In this document: piece by piece, positions 7,101 through 15,019 of the stretch
Position numbering within the stretch: position 1 is the stretch's first letter
Layout of the letters: every line of letters starts with the position of its first letter
Assembly: GCF_005780165.1 (NCBI RefSeq)
Contig: NZ_VAUV01000004.1
Span: 248,001-312,000 of the forward strand
Length of the DNA: 64,000 nt
Source: Phragmitibacter flavus
GTDB taxonomy: Bacteria; Verrucomicrobiota; Verrucomicrobiia; Verrucomicrobiales; Verrucomicrobiaceae
Reading direction: 5' to 3'
The notes under the pieces: generated by a model
Databases searched by the model: none
What the model was told of the DNA's origin: nothing
The model's input: only the letters and a program-made list of their open reading frames with translations
Program-made: the position numbers and the translations under genes

Positions 7101-7248
7101 CAGAACTACGAGATAGTCTGCGTTTCTGCAGGAATATCAACAACTCTATAGTCTGCGTTTCTGCAGACTAATCCCGGATTTCCAATAGGGGGGATGCAGG
7201 GTTTCGCTCCTATTGCGGTGTTAGTCTGCAAAAACGCGGAAATATCCC
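7101..7248. repeat. Cluster of three related palindromic sites; candidate integration or control region
   Basis: The 19-bp sequence ATAGTCTGCGTTTCTGCAG occurs at 7113-7131 and 7148-7166, 35 bp apart. The second copy extends to a perfect palindrome, TAGTCTGC-GTTTCT-GCAGACTA (7149-7170). A third relative, TAGTCTGCAAAAACGC, starts at 7222. The first and third copies are both followed by an AATATC block. A GTTCTG box on the minus strand (7101-7106) precedes the first cassette gene, where an attI crossover would be expected. Calling it attI is inference. Confidence 0.5.
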
Positions 7249-7335
7249 GGAATATGAGGGTTTACCTGCATGAAGGAATCGCTCAACCAAACCCTCTAAG
7301 AAAAGGCCGGATCGGTTCACACTCCTTAGAGATCA

Positions 7336-7695
7336 TCACCGGCGCGCTCCCAACATCTCCCAAAAGCGCCGCCCCGGTCCTCCGAAAAACTCTCCGACAT
7401 CCCGCCGGGGCTGCCCCGGCATCATTTCCGGCTCCCAAAAATACCGCCGGGGCTCCCCCGGCACCTCATCGCTCTCCGCCACCGCATGCCGGGGCTCCCC
7501 CGGCATCCCTCCACACTCCGCCAACACCCGCCGGGGCCACCCCGGCACTCCTTCGCGCTCTCCGCTGAACTGCCGGGGCCGCCCCGCCAACTCCCCCGAC
7601 TCCCAAAAACCCTGCCGGGGCTGCCCCGGCACCCTTTCCCGCTCCCCAAAATACTGCCGGAACCGTCCCGCCAATTCATTTGCATTCTTTTCCAC
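7336..7695 (-). CDS. Protein made of 14-residue repeats (PG-x-PR repeats)
   Basis: The 119-residue frame (GTG start at 7695) consists of about seven units of 14 residues with the pattern x-(V/M/L)-(P/A)-G-x-P-R-x-x-x-x-E-x-x. Examples are RVPGQPRQGFWESG and EVPGEPRRYFWEPE. It is rich in Arg, Glu and Pro and has no Cys pair or membrane helix. The frame follows the 42-bp DNA period exactly. The Pro-Gly...Pro-Arg residues are encoded in the palindromic core, so it is unclear whether the DNA or the protein is selected. The opposite strand is also open, which lowers confidence that this is a real protein. Function unknown. Confidence 0.4.
   Translation of the reverse strand: MEKNANELAGRFRQYFGERERVPGQPRQGFWESGELAGRPRQFSGEREGVPGWPRRVLAECGGMPGEPRHAVAESDEVPGEPRRYFWEPEMMPGQPRRDVGEFFGGPGRRFWEMLGARR
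7404..7672. repeat. Seven-copy 42-bp tandem array of GC-rich palindromes
   Basis: Cores of the form GCCGGGGCTGCCCCGGC start at 7404, 7446, 7488, 7530, 7572, 7614 and 7656, always exactly 42 bp apart. The first four and the sixth cores are near-perfect inverted repeats. The fifth and seventh have lost pairing (GCCGGGGCCGCCCCGCC, GCCGGAACCGTCCCGCC). The 25 bases between cores are only partly conserved (TCCC and CTCTCC elements). The constant period without length change suggests recent tandem duplication or frame constraint. No cas genes or unique spacers are present. Confidence 0.9.
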
Positions 7696-7838
7696 CTAAT
7701 GCTTAAACAAAAAATGACGCTGGAACATTCCTTCCACCGCCACCTAACAACCCCCGAAACCCTCCTCAATACCGCCCACTTTGTCTGGTGATGCGGCCAT
7801 GCGTGGAAAGGCCCAGGGGGCACCCACAAAAAAATACC

Positions 7839-8783
7839 ATGGCCTCCAACGAAATTCCCGATTCCTACAACGACCTCGTCTCCCTCGCCGAAGATGCCGC
7901 CGACGGTGCCCAAACTCACGGCGTTGCCATCGGTCTCTCCCAAAACACCGAAGCGAAAATCCGCACCGACCTCATCACCCTCATCGGCGACCCCACCGCC
8001 GTCCCGCCCGTTCCCGGCAAACAAGGCATCTTTACCGCCGCCAAATCCGCGAAACCCGCCAAAACCCTCCTCAAAAACCAGGCTGAACGCAACGCCCGCG
8101 CCTTCGCCACTACTGCTGTCAACATCCTCAAACCCCACCTCGGCACCCAATGGAACAGCCAGTGGCAGGCCGCCGGATTCGTCAGCGGCTCCCTAGCCAT
8201 TCCCGACAACCCGCTGCCCCTCCTCGGCCAATTGCGCGACTACTTCACCGCCCATCCCGCCCAGGAAAACGCCCCGCTCAACATCACCGCCGCCCTCGCC
8301 CAAGCCCAAATCACCGCCCTCTCCAACGCCCGCAGCGCCGCCAACGACAGCAACACCGCCATGGGCATCGCCAAAGCTGAACGCGACTCCGCCCAAAGAG
8401 CCTTGTATAAACGCATGAGCGGCCTCCTTGCCGAACTCTCCCAACTCCTCACCCCCGACGATCCGCTCTGGTATGCCTTCGGTTTCGACCGCCCCGCCGA
8501 CGGACAACAACCCGGCCCCATCGACGACCTCGTCCTCACTCCCGGCAGCGCCGGCATGGTTTACGCCGACTGGGAAGACGCCCGCCGCGCCGCCCGCTAC
8601 CGCGTTTTCAAACAAATCTCCGGCACCGATCCCGCCCCCGTGCAGGTCGCCAACGCCGTGATTGAAAGCGAATACACCCTCACCGCCCTCCCCAGCGGCG
8701 CAACCGTGCAGATCACCATCGTCGCCGTCAACGATGCCGGTGAAGGCGTGCTGCCTGCGACGGCTACCATGGTGGTGCCCTGA
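7839..8783 (+). CDS. Helical protein with C-terminal fibronectin type III-like domain
   Basis: The 314-residue protein (ATG at 7839) has a long Ala-rich helical N-terminal part with an amphipathic segment (AERDSAQRALYKRMSGLLAE). It ends in an FN3-like domain over the last 85 or so residues, seen in GMVYADWEDARRAARYRVFK and TVQITIVAVNDAGEG. There is no signal peptide, so it is probably cytoplasmic. An upstream in-frame start at 7788 adds residues unlike the rest, and I left it out. The exact role is unknown. It is convergent with the sulfatase gene. Confidence 0.7.
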   Translation: MASNEIPDSYNDLVSLAEDAADGAQTHGVAIGLSQNTEAKIRTDLITLIGDPTAVPPVPGKQGIFTAAKSAKPAKTLLKNQAERNARAFATTAVNILKPHLGTQWNSQWQAAGFVSGSLAIPDNPLPLLGQLRDYFTAHPAQENAPLNITAALAQAQITALSNARSAANDSNTAMGIAKAERDSAQRALYKRMSGLLAELSQLLTPDDPLWYAFGFDRPADGQQPGPIDDLVLTPGSAGMVYADWEDARRAARYRVFKQISGTDPAPVQVANAVIESEYTLTALPSGATVQITIVAVNDAGEGVLPATATMVVP

Positions 8784-8826
8784 CGGAACCGAAGGTGGCC
8801 TTGGATTCGCCTCACCCAGTGAAGCC

Positions 8827-8868
8827 AACCGGTGTTTTCTCCCTGCATAAAGGTTGAAAGCACCGGTT
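8827..8868. terminator. Hairpin between convergent genes
   Basis: AACCGGTG at 8827-8834 pairs with CACCGGTT at 8861-8868 across a 26-base loop. It lies between the stop of the FN3 protein gene and the stop of the sulfatase gene and may terminate both. There is only a short T stretch, so this is tentative. Confidence 0.45.
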
Positions 8869-8900
8869 TCTTCCGCTGAGAAGAGCCAAAACGCACAACG

Positions 8901-10385
8901 TCACTGCTTCGGCTGGACCTTTTTCTGCCGATTCGCCCCCGCCTCCCGCCCATCGGGTTTCGACTCATCATACCCGGGATTCTTCGCGGGCATTAGCCCA
9001 CCCACTTCTTTTATCCACTCATCAAGCTTCGCTTTCAACTCCTTCACCCGATCCGGTTGCGCCCCCGCCAGGTCATTCGTCTCACTCAAATCATCCTTCA
9101 AATTAAACAGCTCCATCCGACCATCCTCCAACCACTCGATCAATTTCCAGTCCCCCAATCGCACCGCCGAAGCGGGCGCACTTCCTTGATTCCCATAATG
9201 CGGATAATGCCAGAAGAGCGGACGGGAGGTTAATGATTCGCCTTTGAAGAGCGGCACCAGACTGACGCCGTCCAGCACCGGGTTCGTATCCAATGTGGCG
9301 CCAGAAGCCTCCATCAAAGTCGCGAAAAAATCGGGGCTCGACACCGGCGTGTCATTCACCTCACCCGCTTTGATCACGCCCGGCCAGCGAATCAACAACG
9401 GCTCACGAATGCCGCCCTCATACATCCAACCCTTGCCACCACGAAGCGGCACATTGGACGTTGGCGAACCTTCGCTGGTCGAAAGACCTCCATTGTCCGA
9501 GGTGAAAATCACCAGCGTGTTGTCGCTCAAACCGAGCTCATCCAATTTGTCCAAGACCTTGCCCACCGCCTGATCCATGGCCTCCACCATGCCGGCATAA
9601 ATCGCATGTTCTTGAACCAACCGCACCTCCCTCGGGCCTTCTTTGCCCCACTCGGCCTGCAACCCCATCTGTTCTTTTTTCTTCTTATACTTCTCCACCA
9701 AATCCTCCCTCGCGATCAAGGGAGTGTGCACGGAGTAGAACGAAAAATAAGCAAAGAACGGTTGTCCCTTCTTCTTGCTGGCTTCGATGAACTGGTTGGT
9801 TTCCTCCGCCAGCCGATCCGGCAGATGCTCGCCGTCGGGACCGTCCTCAAGCCGGGGATTGCCATACGGCGAGAAATATTTCTTTCCGCCATATGGGCCG
9901 CCCTTGTCGATCCCCCCCTTGTTTACATCAAACCCCTGATCCTCCGGCCAGAAACCCTCTGGTCCAAGGTGCCACTTGCCCGCAAACATCGTCGCATAAC
10001 CTTTCGACTTCAGCATGTCCGCAAGTGTCACTTCATTCAGGGCAAGCCGGTCGCGGTAAGGAGCCGGAAGCAGTTTGGTGTTGCGTTTCCACTGATCTGG
10101 AGCCGGTGCACCAATGTAGTCAGTGATGCCTGTTCGTTGGGGATATTTTCCCGTTATGATGCTTGCCCGCGTCGGTGAACAAACCGGACAGGCCGCATAG
10201 GCATCGGTGAATTTCATGCCCTGTTTTGCCAGCCTGTCCAGATTCGGAGTTTCATAAAAAGTGCTGCCATACACCGCAAGATCACGCTGACCCAGATCAT
10301 CCACCAAAAAGAACACGATGTTCGGCGGAGCCGCAGCCATCAGCGATGGTGCGAAAAGCAAAAGGGAAAAAAGGAAGCGGATCAT
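8901..10385 (-). CDS. Exported sulfatase (arylsulfatase type)
   Basis: The 494-residue protein starts with a signal peptide (MIRFLFSLLLFAPSLMAAA), then PNIVFFLVDDLG with the metal-binding Asp pair at 29-30. The signature C-S-P-T-R lies near residue 70, the cysteine being converted to formylglycine in active enzymes. Other family marks are GKWHLG, FTSDNGG and the Arg/Glu-rich GGIREPLLIRWPG. It should hydrolyse sulfate esters, probably of polysaccharides, in the periplasm or outside. The C-terminus is unusually basic and Gln/Lys-rich. The ATG at 10385 is preferred to the TTG at 10394 because it opens the signal peptide. The sulfatase-maturating enzyme is not in this window. Confidence 0.93.
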   Translation of the reverse strand: MIRFLFSLLLFAPSLMAAAPPNIVFFLVDDLGQRDLAVYGSTFYETPNLDRLAKQGMKFTDAYAACPVCSPTRASIITGKYPQRTGITDYIGAPAPDQWKRNTKLLPAPYRDRLALNEVTLADMLKSKGYATMFAGKWHLGPEGFWPEDQGFDVNKGGIDKGGPYGGKKYFSPYGNPRLEDGPDGEHLPDRLAEETNQFIEASKKKGQPFFAYFSFYSVHTPLIAREDLVEKYKKKKEQMGLQAEWGKEGPREVRLVQEHAIYAGMVEAMDQAVGKVLDKLDELGLSDNTLVIFTSDNGGLSTSEGSPTSNVPLRGGKGWMYEGGIREPLLIRWPGVIKAGEVNDTPVSSPDFFATLMEASGATLDTNPVLDGVSLVPLFKGESLTSRPLFWHYPHYGNQGSAPASAVRLGDWKLIEWLEDGRMELFNLKDDLSETNDLAGAQPDRVKELKAKLDEWIKEVGGLMPAKNPGYDESKPDGREAGANRQKKVQPKQ

Positions 10386-10445
10386 AATGGGCAAGAGGCG
10401 ATGAGAAACGACGCCCGCCGGGCAACCTTTCAGAGACTATCCCCC

Positions 10446-10841
10446 TCATGGCTGCGGTTTGTTCTCACTGATGATCTTGTCGCGCTCATACACCCGTTGA
10501 TTGTAAATGGTGCCATCGGCGTTCCATTCGATATTCCGACCATGGCGTTCGCCGCCCTTGAACTCGGTCTCTGATTTCGGCGTGCCATCAGGATACCACT
10601 CTCGCACGTTGCCATGAAACAACCCATCTTTCATCGGGAACTCCGCCGTCACCGTGCCCTTCTTGTCAGTCTGCTTTGCCAGTCCGGTGAATCCTTTGCC
10701 CGTCTCAGGATCTTTGAAGAATGCCAGCGCACCCCGGCTCTCATAATCGAGCTGGTCATAGGCCGCCTCTTTTGGCTTGCCACAGGAAACCAAGGCGAAC
10801 CCCATCATTGAAAGCAAAAAGAACAGATACGTGTGACGCAT
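10446..10841 (-). CDS. Lipoprotein of the MORN-like / YwqK antitoxin-repeat type
   Basis: The 131-residue protein has a lipoprotein signal (MRHTYLFFLLSMMGFALVSC), with the lipobox Cys at 20. After it come imperfect repeats of the kind G..HG..R.WY.DG....E..FK.G (HGNVREWYPDGTPKSETEFK, GERHGRNIEWNADG), typical of the toxin-antitoxin YwqK-like repeat family. Such proteins are membrane-anchored and mostly of unknown role. The start at 10841 is set by the signal peptide; 42 codons upstream in the same frame are spurious. The gene follows the glycosyltransferase fusion on the same strand with a 25-bp gap. Confidence 0.75.
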   Translation of the reverse strand: MRHTYLFFLLSMMGFALVSCGKPKEAAYDQLDYESRGALAFFKDPETGKGFTGLAKQTDKKGTVTAEFPMKDGLFHGNVREWYPDGTPKSETEFKGGERHGRNIEWNADGTIYNQRVYERDKIISENKPQP

Positions 10842-10866
10842 AAGTCCATCCTTGCACAGAGTGGGA

Positions 10867-13281
10867 TCATCTGGCAACCGCGAGCCGCGCATTCTCTGGC
10901 GGTGTCTCCCGCAATCCCCCAGCCGCAAAAAGCCCGCAATCCTGAGCCGCCTGGGTGATCCAGTCACGCAGACGCGATTCCGCAGAACCCGACATCCAAG
11001 GTCTTCTCAAAGCCACTCTCGTCAATCGTTGCTGGGATTCGTGATACTCCGTTACTGTCGTCAACCACCAACGCTGACCGCCCACCGTCACCTGCAAATC
11101 CCAAAAACTGTCGTCGCCCGTCGAAGTGATCTCCAAACCCCAGGGTTCAGCCAGATGAACCAGTCGCGCCAACAGTTCCTCACGTCCCCTTCCGTCGGCA
11201 CTCCACCACACCATCTGCAAATCCCGATCCGTGCGCGGCCCCGGTTGCCGCAGCCGCCAGGGCATCGCTGGCCATGCAAGCTTGCCCTTCGGCCACGCCG
11301 ACAGCTTCACCATGGTCTTCAGTCGCGCCCAATCCCGCGCCACCGGCTGGGCGAGACACAGGAACCACAACAAGCCTTGCTGCCATCGGGTTGGACGCTT
11401 CAACACATCATCAAAGCGGCTCGCCCGACGCTGCGCCGCAATCAGTCCCAGAGCCAGAAAGACACCGCAAAAAATCGGCGACCCCAACACCCCGGCCCCC
11501 ACAACCAGCGCCAGCCAAGGCAGTCCACGCCACCACGACCAGAAACCCGTGTCCCAACCCGCATAAACACACTGAAAAGGGGCCGAACCATACTCACCGA
11601 AATGAATGCGCTGCTGATCCAGCCGACCCAATTCACCTGCTCCATCGCCATAGATTGCCCCACGCCAACGCGCTCCGCCAAACCATGCAAAACGCTCTGC
11701 AAAACGCTTGATCAACATCGCCTCCGCCCGCCCGTAGCCACTTTGCTGATGCAAATAAGCACTGACCGTAAAACGTCGGTGATGCCATACCACGGCAGCC
11801 GGCACAAAGCGCATCCTCCCCCCCGCTTCCTGCAAGCGCCAGCACACATCCACGTCATCTCCTGCCGTCATGAACTCCTCGCGAAATCCCCCAATCGCTT
11901 CCAGCGCCGGCTTGCGAATCGCCAGATTGCATCCCGGCAAATGTTCCGCCTCCACATCATTCACCAACACATGCGAAGGTGCTCCAGGCGCCGCAGCAAC
12001 ACACGCCTCCGTCACGGTGCGCGGTGGCGGCGACAGGTTGGGGCCACCTGCGCCGATCCATTGCTGATCTTCAAAGGCCAGGCTCAGATGCCACACCCAG
12101 TCTTCATCGGGAAAACAATCGTCATCCGTATAAGCGATCACATCCCCCGTCGCCATCTTCATGCCCAGGTTGCGAGCGGCACTCAGTCCCGCATGCTCCT
12201 GTCGATGATACCCAAACTCCGCAAATTGCCGCGCGATGTTCGGCACGTCATCGGTGGAGCCATCGTCAATGATAAGCACCTCATGTGGGGCATGGCGCTG
12301 ACGCCGCAATGCCTCCAAACATTCCCTCAAAGTGTTCGCCCCATTGCGGGTGCATACCACCACCGAGATCCGGCTTTTGCCAAGTGCCACTTCCACGGGA
12401 GCCACCACACATCCGAGCTTCTCCCGCCGCTGCCGTGTCACCAACCCAAACTCCCAACCCGTGACCTCCTCGCCGCCGCGATGCCATTCATCCGTGAACG
12501 AAAACCAAAACCTTCCCGCTACCCCCGCACGCCAAACCTCTTCCTCCAACCACTGCCGCGCCTCCGCCTGAAATGCCTCTCCGTGATGTTTGGTATCAAT
12601 GCCAAACTCCGTGATCACCAGAGGTCGACCCGCCGCAATGTTCTGCAAATGCTGTAAATAGCCCGCCAGCTTGCCTCGTTCTTCCAGGAACACATTAAAC
12701 GCCACAAAATCCGCATTGCGCGGCATCAGATACTCCGTCGATGGATAACTCGCATACGACACCGGCTTCAGCGGTGCCTCGCTTTGCACGATTGCCACCA
12801 GACCCTCCAGGAAATCCCTCACCCGATCCGGCCCCATCCATCGCACCAACGTTTTCTCAATCTCATTTCCCACAATGAAGCCCATCACCGCCGGCTCATT
12901 AGCAAACCGTCGTGCCACCTCGCGCACCCGCTCCCGCGCCTCACGCGCCACCTGCATCTCCCTCTCCGCAAAAAAGTCCACATGCTGGGTCCATGCGATC
13001 CCCACCAACACCCCCAAGCCTTCACGACGACACGCTTCCAGCAATGCCTCATTCGGCAGCTCATACACCCGCACCACATCAAACCCCAGACTGCGCACAT
13101 GCCGCATGTCTGCCGCGATCTGCCCGACCTCCGGCCATGGCCCATCCAGCCCCGGTGCAAAAGGTCCGTAGGTCACCCCATTCAACACCTTCTTCTGCCC
13201 ATCATCATCACAGAACATCTTCCCTCTCACGCGCCAAACGGGAACCGCCGGGGGTGGAGAGGGGGAGATGCGTGAACTCAT
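10867..13281 (-). CDS. Fusion of a clan-A glycoside hydrolase-like domain and a family 2 glycosyltransferase
   Basis: The 804-residue protein has two catalytic-type domains. Residues 15-300 form a TIM-barrel glycoside hydrolase-like part with GNE (Glu140) and TEFG (Glu225), placed like the acid/base and nucleophile of clan GH-A enzymes. Residues 305-560 are a GT2 domain: ISVVVCTRNGANTL, DDGSTDD (339-345), the TDDDC metal motif (385-389), GDDVDVCWRL and a QQSGYGRAE segment. Two hydrophobic segments follow around 590-630, so the enzyme is probably membrane-bound. A single chain that could both make and trim or transfer a polysaccharide is unusual. The acceptor and donor cannot be read from sequence. 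Confidence 0.85.
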   Translation of the reverse strand: MSSRISPSPPPAVPVWRVRGKMFCDDDGQKKVLNGVTYGPFAPGLDGPWPEVGQIAADMRHVRSLGFDVVRVYELPNEALLEACRREGLGVLVGIAWTQHVDFFAEREMQVAREARERVREVARRFANEPAVMGFIVGNEIEKTLVRWMGPDRVRDFLEGLVAIVQSEAPLKPVSYASYPSTEYLMPRNADFVAFNVFLEERGKLAGYLQHLQNIAAGRPLVITEFGIDTKHHGEAFQAEARQWLEEEVWRAGVAGRFWFSFTDEWHRGGEEVTGWEFGLVTRQRREKLGCVVAPVEVALGKSRISVVVCTRNGANTLRECLEALRRQRHAPHEVLIIDDGSTDDVPNIARQFAEFGYHRQEHAGLSAARNLGMKMATGDVIAYTDDDCFPDEDWVWHLSLAFEDQQWIGAGGPNLSPPPRTVTEACVAAAPGAPSHVLVNDVEAEHLPGCNLAIRKPALEAIGGFREEFMTAGDDVDVCWRLQEAGGRMRFVPAAVVWHHRRFTVSAYLHQQSGYGRAEAMLIKRFAERFAWFGGARWRGAIYGDGAGELGRLDQQRIHFGEYGSAPFQCVYAGWDTGFWSWWRGLPWLALVVGAGVLGSPIFCGVFLALGLIAAQRRASRFDDVLKRPTRWQQGLLWFLCLAQPVARDWARLKTMVKLSAWPKGKLAWPAMPWRLRQPGPRTDRDLQMVWWSADGRGREELLARLVHLAEPWGLEITSTGDDSFWDLQVTVGGQRWWLTTVTEYHESQQRLTRVALRRPWMSGSAESRLRDWITQAAQDCGLFAAGGLRETPPENARLAVAR

Positions 13282-13378
13282 GCTGGAAGCATTTTAGACG
13301 CAAGCCCCCCCAATTGCATTCGCAAAAATGTTCACGGATTCCCACGCCACAACTCATCTGCCTCGTGCCATGCCTGTA

Positions 13379-13401
13379 ACAGCTGCTTTTGAGGCAGCTG
13401 T
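13379..13401. terminator. Hairpin downstream of the Gfo/Idh/MocA gene
   Basis: ACAGCTGC at 13379-13386 pairs with GCAGCTGT at 13394-13401 with a 7-base loop. It lies in the gap between the stop of the oxidoreductase gene and the start of the fusion gene, both on the minus strand. No strong T-run follows. Confidence 0.4.
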
Positions 13402-13435
13402 CATCTAGCATTGGCGCGACCAAACAGATGGGGGC

Positions 13436-14872
13436 CTAAGCCAGCTTGTAGCAGTCGGCCCACTCACCTCGTGGTGGCGCGCCTGACAGCAAGGCGTTGG
13501 CGGCATCGTTACCGACAAAGCGCTTCGTTGTCGGGTCGAACGTCAAATCCACGTTCAAGTATTCGGCGATCATCCCCAGGTTCAACACCTGCGTCAACTC
13601 GCCCGCTATGCTGAAGGGAGACTCGGTGCTGCCGTTGCCCATGCAGGCTTGCACAAAGCTTTCGAAATGGTCGAGCTTCGGCTTGTGAAGCGCCATGGCC
13701 TCCTTGAACTCCACCATCTTCGTGCGCGGATAAACCAGTGAATGGCTGTCATGCGAGGCACGTTGGACCAGGTAGTCACCCTGCTTGCGATGCAGCAAGG
13801 TGCCATTTTTGCTGGGCTTGGGGACGACGATTTTACCATCCTTGTCAGCATCGCCGAATTTCTCGGCAATCTCGATTTGAAAATCCCCTGCTTTCCAGTG
13901 CAACTCCACGGCAGGGAGTTTTTCGCCGCGTTCAGCAAACTCGAAACGAATGTCGGAACTCAGCGGGAAGCTCACCTGATTGTGATCGGCAAGCGCCACC
14001 GGTGTGATGCGGGTGGGCAGACCGAGCTTGAGATGATGATGGGCGAAATCAATGATGTGCGCCCCCCAATCGCCAAACATGCCTCCGCCGTAGACATGGA
14101 ATCCACGCCAGTTGAACGGATGATACATTTTGCTATACGGCTTCATCTCGCAAGGACCACACCACAAATCCCAGCTCTTCAACGATTCTGGCATCGGCTC
14201 CTCTTTCGGAAACCCGGGAATGCGTTCCGCCGCATTCATGAACCACAGCGAGGGCGACTTCCATGCTTCAATCTTCACGATGTCGTCGACAACGCCCGCC
14301 GCGAGCATCTGCTTGAACTGGTCCGCTCCTGCCGAAGTGTGCCCCTGGTTGCCCATCTGGGTGACCACCTTGAACTTCTTCTCCGCACGCATGAGGATCT
14401 CCGCCTCTTCAAAGGTGTGCGTCAGCGGTTTTTCCACATACACATGCTTGCCCAAAGCCATGGCATGAATCGCGGCGGTGAAGTGCGTGTGATCGGGCGT
14501 CACGACGCTGACGGCATCAATATCTTTGCCCATCTCATCCAGCATCACCCGGAAATCGTTGTAGCGTTTCACATCAGGAAACGCCTGCAGGTTTTTCTCA
14601 ACGCCTTTGGCAGTCACAAAATCCACGTCGCAAAACGCGATGGGCGCAGCCGAACCTGCGGCAGACAAACCGGGAATGACGCTGCCAGCCCGGCCACCGA
14701 CACCGATGCAGCCCAAGTTGATCCGCCGACTGGGTGGAAGCTGGGGATTGTCCGCTGCGCGTGCGCTGGTGAGATAAGCAGGCAAAAACGTGAAGCCGAA
14801 TCCTGCGGACACCGATTGTTTAACGAAGCGGCGGCGGGATGGATTTTTTTGAGAGGTGTCGGATGATTTCAT
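13436..14872 (-). CDS. Tat-exported Gfo/Idh/MocA family oxidoreductase
   Basis: The 478-residue protein begins with a twin-arginine signal (NPSRRRFVKQSVSAGFGFTF ... LTSARAAD). The Rossmann NAD(P)-binding motif INLGCIGVGGRAG follows, then the family's VSVVTPDHTHF and YVEKPLTH segments. The lysine in EKP is a conserved catalytic residue. The C-terminal domain includes GMFGDWGAHIIDFAHHHL. Proteins of this type in Verrucomicrobiota and Planctomycetota are abundant exported sugar or polyol dehydrogenase-like enzymes with unknown substrates. I take the ATG at 14872 because the Tat signal follows directly; 17 upstream residues are unrelated. Confidence 0.92.
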   Translation of the reverse strand: MKSSDTSQKNPSRRRFVKQSVSAGFGFTFLPAYLTSARAADNPQLPPSRRINLGCIGVGGRAGSVIPGLSAAGSAAPIAFCDVDFVTAKGVEKNLQAFPDVKRYNDFRVMLDEMGKDIDAVSVVTPDHTHFTAAIHAMALGKHVYVEKPLTHTFEEAEILMRAEKKFKVVTQMGNQGHTSAGADQFKQMLAAGVVDDIVKIEAWKSPSLWFMNAAERIPGFPKEEPMPESLKSWDLWCGPCEMKPYSKMYHPFNWRGFHVYGGGMFGDWGAHIIDFAHHHLKLGLPTRITPVALADHNQVSFPLSSDIRFEFAERGEKLPAVELHWKAGDFQIEIAEKFGDADKDGKIVVPKPSKNGTLLHRKQGDYLVQRASHDSHSLVYPRTKMVEFKEAMALHKPKLDHFESFVQACMGNGSTESPFSIAGELTQVLNLGMIAEYLNVDLTFDPTTKRFVGNDAANALLSGAPPRGEWADCYKLA

Positions 14873-15019
14873 GATGGGAAGGCAGCGGGCAACTGATGAT
14901 GGCCGTTTCATGAAACGATGCAAAAGCCCCTCCGCTTTCGCGGATATTCACCATGCCCCTTTTAAATCGTCCATTGACGTCCACGCTTCCGACTGGCACA
15001 TCCATTGACAATTCCTCCC

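Noticed and set aside
7404-7672. CRISPR array
   Set aside because: Spacing is exact, but the spacers are partly conserved, the core is a short palindrome and no cas gene is present. It is a tandem repeat, and open in frame.
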